Part shown: positions 24,800 through 31,898 of the stretch, piece after piece
Position numbering within the stretch: position 1 is the stretch's first letter
Layout of the letters: every line of letters begins with the position of its first letter
NCBI GenBank assembly: GCA_003599535.1
Contig: QZKQ01000069.1
Span: 1-37,966, forward strand
DNA: 37,966 nucleotides
Direction: 5' to 3'
Source of the DNA: Candidatus Zixiibacteriota bacterium
GTDB lineage: Bacteria > Electryoneota > B3-LCP
Notes under the pieces: model-generated
Database searches by the model: none
Told to the model about the DNA's origin: nothing
What the model saw: the letters and a program-made list of their open reading frames with translations, nothing else
Made by a program: the position numbers and the translations under genes

Positions 24800-25858
24800 T
24801 CAATTCTTGCCGCCCAGCGGGGCCGGCAGGGTTGGCAGCAGCCGGGCGAAGGTTTCCTGCAGCAACCGCCCGGGCGACCGGATCATGCCCACCTGAAAGA
24901 TCTTGATGAAGTCGGCCCCGGAATGCTCGGCGTGGCCGGCCCAGATGATCCGGCCGGTGGCGGCTTCCAGCAGGCGCGTTTCCAGATCCACCACGGGCAC
25001 ATCGGCCCCGGAAGGATCCGGATCCACACGGTACTCGGTCAGGTGCCCGGTCAGACAGTAGTCGGCATCGAAGCGGGCGGCCAGCGAATCCAGGGCGGCC
25101 AAGTCAATTTCCCCCTGGGGGAAGCGGGCGTAATCGCGCAGCGCCTGCGTGGCCATGCCCGGTTCGATCACCCTGTACCCCTGCCCCACCAGCAGCCCGA
25201 GAAGGACGTTCTGCACGATCCAGTGGCCCTGGGACGTGGCGCTGGAGTTGCCGAAGGGAACCAGGATCAGCCCGGGGCGCAGCGCCTGGGACCCGATCTC
25301 ATCGTAGATCCGTTCGGGATGCTCCAGCCAGGTGCGCTGCAACGACCGGACCAGCTTGCCCAGCAGGTCGCGGGCCAGGTCGCGGGGATCGCTGACTTCC
25401 CCCAGCCCCAGCAGGCCGGCGTGATCCAGCCCTGTGGCATAGAAGGCGTCGGCCCACAGCAGGTCCCCGGTGGTGCTGTTCATCAGGCGGGCGGAGAGGC
25501 CCGCTTCCACCGGCTCGTCCTGGTAGATGTCCAGAGCGCCCACCAGAATCCAGGGGGTACCCAGGTCGCGGCTCAGGAGCCAGGCGTCGCGCTGGCTTAA
25601 GGCGCCGGTCTCCCGCACCCGGTGGCGGCGCAGGGAGGCGCGCACCGAATCCATCCCCACCGCCTCGAACCCGGCCCGGCCCAGCTCGGCGACGAACTCC
25701 GGCATCAGCTCGTCGCGCGCTTCGGCCTGGGAACCCAGGTTCTTCCACGGCAGGACGACTACCCGGGCATAGGGCTCCCGGCTGCTCCCGGCGGCGGGCA
25801 GCGCGGCCCCCAGCAGGGCCAGGAACAAGATTCCCAGGGTGATCGGTTTTCCGGTCAT
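24800..25858 (-). CDS. Exported protein with two CsgG/LpoB-like domains
   Basis: 352 residues with a signal peptide ending AAGS; no lipobox. Two copies of the same alpha/beta unit are visible. Copy one (about 30-140) runs from ARVVVLPWKNLGS through GFEAVGMDSVRASL and WILVGALDIYQ to ATGDLLWADAF-like TTGDLLWADAF. Copy two (about 195-320) runs from GLILVPFGNSS through GYRVIEPGMATQAL and ADYCLTGHLTEY to ATGRIIWAGHAEH. This strand order (VxPF-N, VIEP, GxxxxY, tG-ilW) is that of the CsgG/LpoB/TolB-N-like fold. Members form secretion pores or regulate envelope enzymes. Eight bp separate it from the lipoprotein gene upstream. Confidence 0.75.
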   Translation of the reverse strand: MTGKPITLGILFLALLGAALPAAGSSREPYARVVVLPWKNLGSQAEARDELMPEFVAELGRAGFEAVGMDSVRASLRRHRVRETGALSQRDAWLLSRDLGTPWILVGALDIYQDEPVEAGLSARLMNSTTGDLLWADAFYATGLDHAGLLGLGEVSDPRDLARDLLGKLVRSLQRTWLEHPERIYDEIGSQALRPGLILVPFGNSSATSQGHWIVQNVLLGLLVGQGYRVIEPGMATQALRDYARFPQGEIDLAALDSLAARFDADYCLTGHLTEYRVDPDPSGADVPVVDLETRLLEAATGRIIWAGHAEHSGADFIKIFQVGMIRSPGRLLQETFARLLPTLPAPLGGKN

Positions 25859-25866
25859 GGTACCGT

Positions 25867-26445
25867 TTACTGAATCAGGGTGCTCAGCATTTCGTTGACG
25901 CAGGAGCGCATGGTCTCGCTGGTGGATTTGCCGCTCACGCCGAACAGGGAAGTGAGCACTCCGGGGCGGCCTTCGGTGTGGGTGGCCGCCCAGATGGTCT
26001 CGCCGCTCTCCGTCTCCACCATGCGCAGATCCATGGTCACGGTGGGCACGGTGGACCCGCCGTTGCGCAGATTGCTGGACTCGCTCACTGTGCCGAAGAC
26101 CAGCGCCTGGGCGTTCAGCTTCTGACCCAGGGTCCGGATCTGGTCACGGTCCAGCGACCCCGGACTGCGCGGATTAACCTCGGCCAGGATCCGGGCGGTC
26201 TCCCCGGGTTCGATGACGTTGAACGTTTCGGTGGCCAGCAGCTCGGTGATGAACATCAGGGTGGCCTGGCGGCCGGCGGTCTGGCTGGGTGAGAGGTTGT
26301 CGAAAGGAATGACCGCCACCCGTTCGACGTAGTTGAAGTCGAAGGAACGATCCAGGAAGACCGAGGGCCCGCCGCACCCCGCCAGGCTCAGCAGCAGGCC
26401 GAGCAGGAGAACCGGCGTCAGAAGGGCGAATGTGTCACGATTCAT
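25867..26445 (-). CDS. CsgG/LpoB-like outer-membrane lipoprotein
   Basis: 192 residues from the ATG at 26445, which gives a clean lipoprotein signal: hydrophobic LLTPVLLLGLLLSL followed by lipobox LAGC. The longer frame from 26541 would hide it. The mature part has VERVAVIPFDNLSPS, FNVIEPGETARIL, NAQALVFGTVSES and TESGETIWAATHTEG, the same unit found twice in the next gene. CsgG itself is a lipoprotein that forms the curli export channel, and a channel or assembly role for the OmcS-like filament is an inference from context. It starts 13 bp after the barrel gene stop. Confidence 0.75.
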   Translation of the reverse strand: MNRDTFALLTPVLLLGLLLSLAGCGGPSVFLDRSFDFNYVERVAVIPFDNLSPSQTAGRQATLMFITELLATETFNVIEPGETARILAEVNPRSPGSLDRDQIRTLGQKLNAQALVFGTVSESSNLRNGGSTVPTVTMDLRMVETESGETIWAATHTEGRPGVLTSLFGVSGKSTSETMRSCVNEMLSTLIQ

Positions 26446-26458
26446 AGCGCATGCACCT

Positions 26459-28531
26459 TTAGAAACTGGTATTGAATCCGGCTTGATACGTGGTGGTCTC
26501 TTCCACCTGGGAGTTCTCAATCCGGTTCTGGGAATAGCCAAAGGAGAAATTGGTCCGGCTGCTCAGGAGGTAAGCCGTCTGCAAGCTCAGGCTGCGGGTG
26601 CTGTACCCGGTATCGGTCTGGAAAAAGCGGGCGCCGGCGTTGGCCGACAGCCGTTCGGTCAAATGCCACCCCAGGCTGTAGTCCTGGCTGAAGTTGTCGT
26701 TGGCATCTTCCCGGGCGTACGTCAGGTGCCCCCGCAGATGGATCGAGGCGGTGGCCCGCCAGGTGAGGCGCAGGTCGGTTTCGTCCCGCCGGTTGGCGGA
26801 GTAGGCCTGGTTGGAGGAGTACCACTGCACGCCGTACCCGGCCGTCAGGTTCAGGCTGGCATAGGGAAACGCCTCCACGGACTGGCGGTAGCTCCAGGTG
26901 TCAATGACCTGATCCTGCGCCGGGCGCAGCCCCCGGGTGAAACCGGCTTCTGTTATGGCCGACAGCCCGGGAAGGAGCTGGGCCGAAGCGCGGGCCAGGG
27001 AGGACTTGGTCACCTGCTGCACCACCTGGTCTTCCGCCGTCTCCTGGTAGGATCCCGACAAGCTGAGCTCCAGGGTCTTCAGAGGCTGGCCCAGCACGGT
27101 CAGGGAAGCGGCCTTGTTCATCTGCGGCTGAACTAGCTCATTGCGATATTCGGTGTAGCCCTGCTGGTAGCGTCCCACCACGCTGAACTGAGCGGTGGGG
27201 CGGTAGGTGGCGGTGCCGGCCACGCTGGCGTCGCGGCGTTCCTGGCCGGTGCTGTTTTCCACCAGCGATCCGAGTACCGCGTCGGCTCCCAGGCGCACCG
27301 TGCTGTTCACCTGGTAGCTGGTACTGACGGTGGCCCGGTGGTTGGCCGATTCCCCCGGCAGCGTTCCCAGCGCCTCGCTGGAGAGCAGCGCCTGCATTTC
27401 CGTGACGAAGACTTGTGGCTCCTCGTTGATGCCTGTGTTGACCACCTTCAAGTACCGCGCGGTCACCGCGGCGAAGGCGATCTCGTAACGCTGGGCGGCG
27501 ACGTTGTACAACTGGCTTACGCCTTCGCCGTGTACGGTCCAGTCGAGGTTGTTGTCGCTGGTGTAGACCGTCCAGGCGACGGCGGGATCGGACTGGCGGT
27601 CGGTGTAGATGAACAGGTGATCCACCGGCCGGGGCAGCCCCAGGTTCAGGCCGAGGTTCTGGTAGATGTTGGCTCCTCCGATATCCACCGGAGGGATGGT
27701 CACCTGGTTCAGGTTGTCGTCCACCAGGGCTGCCAGGGTATCCAGCTCGCCCAGCCCGGGGCTGTTGTCCAGGGCGTAGAGCCCCTGCAGGGCGGGGATC
27801 AGGGACAGCGGCAGGGCGCTTTGGGAGGACGATTCCTCCCGCAGATTATAACTGAACAGGTAACTGCCGGCCAGGCGCAGCCGCTGGTTGATAAAATTGT
27901 CGCTGTAGTCGGTCCGGACGATATGCTGCTGATGGACCTGCCGGGAACCGTCCACCCGGTTCTCGAAATCCCGGTGGGAATAAGTGTAACGCAGGTTGAC
28001 CACCCGTCGGGCGTACTGCAGACCGGCCTGGAGTCGCCGCTCTTCGCTGTCCAGGGGCATGAACCCCGAGTGGCTGACGTAGCGGTTCCAGTCGAAGGTG
28101 ACATTGGCCTGGGGCAGGTCCGTGAAGCGGGTTCGCAGGTAGGCGCCCGCGCCCCGGTTCAGGGAATTGTTGACAGCCACCAAGTCCCGGGTCTCGCGGT
28201 AGCGGTAGTTGGCCCCCGCGGTGAAGAAGGGGCTGGTCCAGGAGAGGTCCGCGGAGGGCTGAAATTCGCCGTGCCAGTTGCGGTCCCCCTGGGCCGGGAA
28301 AGTCTGCAGATCATGGTAGCTCACGGCCACGTTGGCCAGCAGCAACGGCAGCAGGTGACGGCTGTAATGCACCTGGTACTGCTGGTCGAACGACCGCAGG
28401 TCCGCCGCCGGACTGCTCTGCGATGAGCCGATCAGCCGGAGGCTGCCGCCGAAATTCTCCAGGGCCCGGGTCTCGCCCGCCATGCATGCCAGGAGGGTCA
28501 ACGCCGCCGCAATGTAAATCCCTGATTTCAT
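26459..28531 (-). CDS. Large outer-membrane beta-barrel with discoidin-like insert
   Basis: 690 residues from the ATG at 28531 (MKSGIYIAAAL), where a signal peptide ends TRALEN; upstream codons have no such signal. Residues ~30-240 and ~355-690 alternate as in barrel strands, rich in Tyr, Arg and Asn, and the protein ends QAGFNTSF with the C-terminal Phe of BAM substrates. About 26 strands would fit, the size of MtrB-type porins that sheath cytochromes, though I see no MtrB signature. Between the barrel halves (about 250-350) is a discoidin/F5-8C-like segment: VDHLFIYTDR, AWTVYTSDNNLDWTVHG, ARYLKVVN. It probably provides the outer-membrane passage of this electron-transfer locus. Confidence 0.8.
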   Translation of the reverse strand: MKSGIYIAAALTLLACMAGETRALENFGGSLRLIGSSQSSPAADLRSFDQQYQVHYSRHLLPLLLANVAVSYHDLQTFPAQGDRNWHGEFQPSADLSWTSPFFTAGANYRYRETRDLVAVNNSLNRGAGAYLRTRFTDLPQANVTFDWNRYVSHSGFMPLDSEERRLQAGLQYARRVVNLRYTYSHRDFENRVDGSRQVHQQHIVRTDYSDNFINQRLRLAGSYLFSYNLREESSSQSALPLSLIPALQGLYALDNSPGLGELDTLAALVDDNLNQVTIPPVDIGGANIYQNLGLNLGLPRPVDHLFIYTDRQSDPAVAWTVYTSDNNLDWTVHGEGVSQLYNVAAQRYEIAFAAVTARYLKVVNTGINEEPQVFVTEMQALLSSEALGTLPGESANHRATVSTSYQVNSTVRLGADAVLGSLVENSTGQERRDASVAGTATYRPTAQFSVVGRYQQGYTEYRNELVQPQMNKAASLTVLGQPLKTLELSLSGSYQETAEDQVVQQVTKSSLARASAQLLPGLSAITEAGFTRGLRPAQDQVIDTWSYRQSVEAFPYASLNLTAGYGVQWYSSNQAYSANRRDETDLRLTWRATASIHLRGHLTYAREDANDNFSQDYSLGWHLTERLSANAGARFFQTDTGYSTRSLSLQTAYLLSSRTNFSFGYSQNRIENSQVEETTTYQAGFNTSF

Positions 28532-28852
28532 GAACCGGTATAATCCTGCTGTGTTCCCGATGTCTCCGGATAATTCATGGAATAACCGCCATGAACGGCG
28601 ACGGACCAGAGGCGCCTCGGCTTGTTGGAAGGGATACCGGACGCGCGCCGGGCGGCGGTCTTCACCGGAAAGAAGGTATGGCGGACGAGGAAAAAATGAC
28701 CGGAATGGTCCTGAGCGGAGGAATCGGGAGGGAAGCTCCAGAGCAGGCACAACAGGCGGAGTGCACGATGATCCGACCGGCGGAACGGGCAGCCCGAAAG
28801 GTGTCGTGGGTTACGCGGAATCAAATGAGCGATCCAAATGTTATTCAGGCGA

Positions 28853-28888
28853 CAGACCGGCGCCGTTGTGCTGCGCGGCGCCGGTCTG
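28853..28888 (-). terminator. Strong hairpin downstream of the OmcS-like gene
   Basis: A perfect 13-bp stem, CAGACCGGCGCCG (28853-28865) with 28876-28888, and a 10-base loop, about 60 bp past the stop of the hexaheme gene. No T-tract follows on the minus strand. Probably an intrinsic partial terminator or an mRNA end-stabiliser that lets the filament subunit be made in excess of the barrel. The remainder of the 414-bp gap 28532-28945 shows no clear promoter or gene. Confidence 0.5.
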
Positions 28889-28945
28889 CCGGCATTACGC
28901 TCCTTCACCAGCCAGGGCCGGCTCGGGATAAGAACGGGACGGCGC

Positions 28946-30031
28946 TTAGGGGTTCAAAGCGTCGTGCTCGTCCTTGTTGTGGCACTTGTTGCACAGAGAA
29001 CGCTGGTCGGCGGTCTGCGCGGCGTACGGATTGGGAATCGCGTAGGAGCCGGAATTGTGACCGTCTTCCTCCAGCAGGGTGACGGCGAAGTCCCAGCGGC
29101 CGGCATCCGGGCTCGAGGTGCTGTGAGCGCGGTGGCAGGTCACGCAGGACACCTCAGAGCTGGCCGAGGGGCCGGCGGTGGAGGCGATGGTGCTGCTGGG
29201 ATCTTCGAAGGGCACCGCGGTCAGGTACCCGGTAGCCTGGGTGCCGCCCAACTGGTCGCCGGTACCGTTGTACAGGTTGTAGATCTGGGCGATGGAACCG
29301 CCGATGGGTTCGCCCGAGGGGTGCTTCAACTGGGCCGAGGAGTGGTAGTTGCCGTGGCAGTTGGCGCACCAATCGGAGTAGCCGTCCAGGTACGCGTTGT
29401 GGTTGGTGGGGCTTTCGGCCGCGCCGGTGCCGACGCCGATGCCCAGCACATTGGGGGCCGGGCTGACGAAGTCGAACGCGCCGGCCTGCACTTCGTGAGC
29501 GCCGTTCAGCAGGCGGAAGCTCTCGTTGCCGTGGGGATCATGGCAGGAGCTGCAGCCCAGGATGGAGCTGGGGAAGTTGCCGCCCGGAGCGGTGGTCAGC
29601 ACCGGGTCCACGGCCAAGCCCTTGCTGGGGGCGTTGATGCTGTGGCCGGACTTGTGGCCGGGAATCCAGTAGGAAGGATTGCCGCCGTTGTGGCCGTCGT
29701 TGATGTTGTCTTCCAACTGGAATACGAAGTCGCCGGCGCCGCATTCATTGTTGGGAACCAGCGGGTCAAGCGACAGGACGTCGCGGCCACGGTTGGACGT
29801 GGCGGACGTCTGCGAGTGGCAGGAAAGGCACACGTCGCTGGGGGTCTCATCCTTCAACAACCAGGCATTGCCGCCGGGGGAGTTGGGATCCACCAACTGG
29901 CCGTTCTGGCTGTTGTGCATGGTGTGGCAACCACCGCAGTAGGCCACGCCCTCATCATGGAATGCTGAGGCGGTACCCGCGAAAAGCAGCGCCACGCTAA
30001 AACCGACCAAACACAGTAGTGCTTTGCGCAT
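28946..30031 (-). CDS. omcS: OmcS-like hexaheme cytochrome, nanowire subunit candidate
   Basis: 361 residues. I choose the ATG at 30031 because GGAGG (30042-30038) lies six bases upstream; the ATG at 30037 directly abuts it. The signal peptide (1-23, ending TASA) leaves a mature protein starting FHDEGVAYCGGCHTMHNS, where OmcS starts FHSGGVAECEGCHTMHNS. Six CXXCH motifs: CGGCH, CLSCH, CSSCH, CANCH, CVTCH and CNKCH. Shared OmcS blocks are LTTAPGGNFP, CSSCHDPHG, WCANCH, a GTQATGYL-VPFE segment and CHRAHS, ending LCNKCHNKD. Mature His16, which in OmcS filaments ligates a heme of the next subunit, is conserved. It is about 70 residues shorter than OmcS. Expected role: extracellular filament carrying electrons to external acceptors. 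Confidence 0.9.
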   Translation of the reverse strand: MRKALLCLVGFSVALLFAGTASAFHDEGVAYCGGCHTMHNSQNGQLVDPNSPGGNAWLLKDETPSDVCLSCHSQTSATSNRGRDVLSLDPLVPNNECGAGDFVFQLEDNINDGHNGGNPSYWIPGHKSGHSINAPSKGLAVDPVLTTAPGGNFPSSILGCSSCHDPHGNESFRLLNGAHEVQAGAFDFVSPAPNVLGIGVGTGAAESPTNHNAYLDGYSDWCANCHGNYHSSAQLKHPSGEPIGGSIAQIYNLYNGTGDQLGGTQATGYLTAVPFEDPSSTIASTAGPSASSEVSCVTCHRAHSTSSPDAGRWDFAVTLLEEDGHNSGSYAIPNPYAAQTADQRSLCNKCHNKDEHDALNP

Positions 30032-30095
30032 TTTCATCCTCCTAAGACTCTGTCCATGTTTCTTCGACCCTCCACCCTACGTGGTCCCCGGTAAC

Positions 30096-30128
30096 GGCAG
30101 GGGTCCTGCCAACTGCTGTACTGGTACA
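30096..30128 (-). other. Two small hairpins in the leader of the OmcS-like gene
   Basis: CTGTAC-TG-GTACAG (30115-30128) and GGCAGG-GGT-CCTGCC (30096-30110) follow the stop codon of the NHL gene and precede the ribosome-binding site at 30038-30042. They may be processing or attenuation structures. I looked for a cyclic-dinucleotide (GEMM) riboswitch here and did not find one. Confidence 0.4.
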
Positions 30129-30130
30129 GA

Positions 30131-31120
30131 TTACTCATCCACGACGACCGGGCCCGTAGTTTCCCGGGGCGCCCTCTCTTCCGCTCCCGGCAACTGCAAC
30201 ACCTGGATGCGGTTATTCAATCCCTGGGCCACCCAGACGCGATCGCGGGCGTCCACGAGCATCGCGTTGGGGTGGTAGAACCAGCCGGGGCCCGTGCCCA
30301 TGCCGCCGTACTCTCCGATGATTTTACCGTAGCTGTCAAAGCCGATGATGGTGTGCCGATGCTTGTCCAGAACCAGGACATTTCCCCGGCCGTCCATGGC
30401 GGCGGCGACCGGGAAACTCAGTTCGCCGTACCCTCCCCCTCGGTACCCGAAAGCTCCCACGGAGGCGCCCAGGGTGGTGTAGCACAGCACCGTTCCCGCC
30501 ATGGGCGCCGGAATCAACAGGCGGTCGCCATACACTGCCAGGCTGCCCAGCGTCAGTTCCCGGTCCGGATCCGCGCCCAGTTCCTTCAGGAAGGAGAACT
30601 GGTGCAGAAATCGGCCGGACAGGTCGTAGGTCAGCACCCGGCCGCCGCGGCAGTCCAGGATGTGCAGGCGGTTGTCCCGGTCCAGCGCCAGGCTGTTCAA
30701 TTCGAAGCTGCCGGAATCGGGTCCGCCGTGAAAGCGGAAGGGGCCGAGGTAATCGCCGTTGTAGTCGAACACCTGCAGGAAACTGCCCTGCACTGGGGAT
30801 CCCAGCACGTAAAGGCGGCCGTCGGGGTCCACGGCCACGTCGGTAGGGGTGCGCAGGCGTTCGTCGTTGCCGATTTCGAACTGGTACACGCCGCGGGAGT
30901 CAAGGATCACGATGCGATCATGGCCGGTGTCAGCGATGTAGACTTCCTGGCGTCGAGGGTCGAAGCGCACCGCCTGGGGCTGGGACAGCTCCAGGGCGCC
31001 CCCTTGTTGGCCCACCGCGAAGCGGAATTCCGCCGCAATTTGGCGGCCGCCGCTCTGCGCCCAGGCCACGGACAGGAGAAAACAAATCGCGGGAAAAAGG
31101 TGAAACCAGCGCCGACTCAT
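30131..31120 (-). CDS. Exported NHL-repeat beta-propeller protein
   Basis: 329 residues with a signal peptide (MSRRWFHLF to VAWAQ) and AAGGG four bases before the ATG. The mature part contains about six NHL-type blades, each with a pattern like QPQAVRFDPRRQEVYIADTGHDRIVILD, TPTDVAVDPDGRLYVL, LNSLALDRDNRLHILDC, VAAAMDGRGNVLVLD and HPNAMLVDARDRVWVAQGLNNRIQVL. Such propellers bind proteins or ligands in the envelope or outside. NHL-repeat genes are neighbours of omcS in Geobacter, as I recall. It is the first gene of the minus-strand cluster, 99 bp before the hexaheme gene. The short acidic tail TGPVVVDE is not conserved-looking. Confidence 0.88.
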   Translation of the reverse strand: MSRRWFHLFPAICFLLSVAWAQSGGRQIAAEFRFAVGQQGGALELSQPQAVRFDPRRQEVYIADTGHDRIVILDSRGVYQFEIGNDERLRTPTDVAVDPDGRLYVLGSPVQGSFLQVFDYNGDYLGPFRFHGGPDSGSFELNSLALDRDNRLHILDCRGGRVLTYDLSGRFLHQFSFLKELGADPDRELTLGSLAVYGDRLLIPAPMAGTVLCYTTLGASVGAFGYRGGGYGELSFPVAAAMDGRGNVLVLDKHRHTIIGFDSYGKIIGEYGGMGTGPGWFYHPNAMLVDARDRVWVAQGLNNRIQVLQLPGAEERAPRETTGPVVVDE

Positions 31121-31528
31121 GATTCCCTTGTCAATGTTTGTATAAGTAATTTGGAATGTACCAGATGGAATATTCTAATTTGTATATTAAAACACGCGTC
31201 CCGAGGAGGATCGAAGGCTGCTGCGCCGTTGCGGGAATAACAGTCACCAGGGGAACCTTTGCCGCATACAGCGGATAAAACTAAGGAGATATATCAAGCT
31301 CCGGTGCACTCCCGCAATATCCCCGAGATCCTGGGCGCCGCGTGGCGCGGCTTCACTAAGCTTGTGATTAATTTACTAAATATTCCCGGTCAATGCAAGA
31401 AATTTTTAATAAAAATAAAGTTTTTCCGAATCCGAATTTGTGACAATGAGCACAATCAAGTCACCGGAATTATCACCTTTTTGTCCCTGCAAAGGGAACC
31501 GCACCGACGCAAAATTTTAAAATTTCCG
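31121..31528. other. Divergent intergenic region between electron-transfer and hydrogenase genes
   Basis: An AT-rich region of about 400 bp between the divergent clusters. The NHL-cluster promoter should lie at 31130-31260, but I see no -35/-10 pair with correct spacing on that strand, so an alternative sigma factor or activator is possible. A small GC hairpin (GCGCCGCGTGGCGC near 31338) and an A/T-rich stretch (31370-31430) are present. No convincing gene; a 93-codon frame at 31259-31540 lacks family features. Confidence 0.5.
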
Positions 31529-31557
31529 TTGACTTTGTGATATTTTTCATTTATACT
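31529..31557 (+). promoter_or_regulatory. Sigma-70-type promoter for the regulator-hydrogenase genes
   Basis: TTGACT (31529-31534), a 17-bp spacer and TATACT (31552-31557). The predicted start near 31564 leaves a 20-base leader before the ATG at 31584. Confidence 0.65.
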
Positions 31558-31583
31558 GTAGACACCATCCGGAGAGCTCTTTC

Positions 31584-31793
31584 ATGGACAAAGTCACCCT
31601 GAAAATTCCCCGGCCGCTGTACAACCGGATCAAGCAGGTCATCGAGCCTTCGGGTTTCAGTTCGGTCAACGAATTCGTGGTCTACGTCCTGCGCGACCTG
31701 GTATCCCAGATGCCCGCCGCCGACCGCGGGGATTTGACTGCCGGCGAGGTGGAGGCCATCCGCAAGCGGCTGAAGAACATCGGGTACCTGTAA
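31584..31793 (+). CDS. Ribbon-helix-helix (CopG-like) DNA-binding protein
   Basis: 69 residues with GGAG before the ATG. The N-terminal strand DKVTLKIPRPLYNRI followed by two helices (IKQVIEPSG, SSVNEFVVYVLRDLVS) is the ribbon-helix-helix fold, which binds DNA as a dimer through the strand residues K3, T5 and K7. The C-terminal helix EVEAIRKRLKNIG may mediate tetramerisation. It is the first gene after the promoter and lies 105 bp before hydB, so it may regulate its own promoter, the hydrogenase genes or the divergent cytochrome cluster. No toxin partner gene is adjacent. Confidence 0.8.
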   Translation: MDKVTLKIPRPLYNRIKQVIEPSGFSSVNEFVVYVLRDLVSQMPAADRGDLTAGEVEAIRKRLKNIGYL

Positions 31794-31898
31794 CGCGCCG
31801 TTTCGGATGAACCCCAGACCCGGGCAGGCGTACCCGGCTCCTTTGATCACGCACCCACATGTGAAATAAGTAGCGAAGTTTTCATCCAGAGGATCACC

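Noticed and set aside
26459..28531. Assignment of the barrel as MtrB/PioB
   Set aside because: Size fits, but no MtrB N-terminal CXXC is seen and a discoidin-like insert interrupts it; only beta-barrel is supported.
30038..30130. Cyclic-dinucleotide (GEMM) riboswitch before the OmcS-like gene
   Set aside because: Expected from Geobacter cytochrome genes, but the conserved GGGCAAACC-like and ACGCAAAGCCU-like blocks are absent; only two simple hairpins are seen.
31480..31510. Cobalamin-riboswitch-like AAAGGGAA
   Set aside because: The short match is not followed by the GGTG/GCCACTG core elements.
31259..31540. 93-codon plus-strand frame in the divergent intergenic region
   Set aside because: No clear family and basic, low-complexity composition. 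It overlaps the -35 and spacer of the promoter at 31529-31557.
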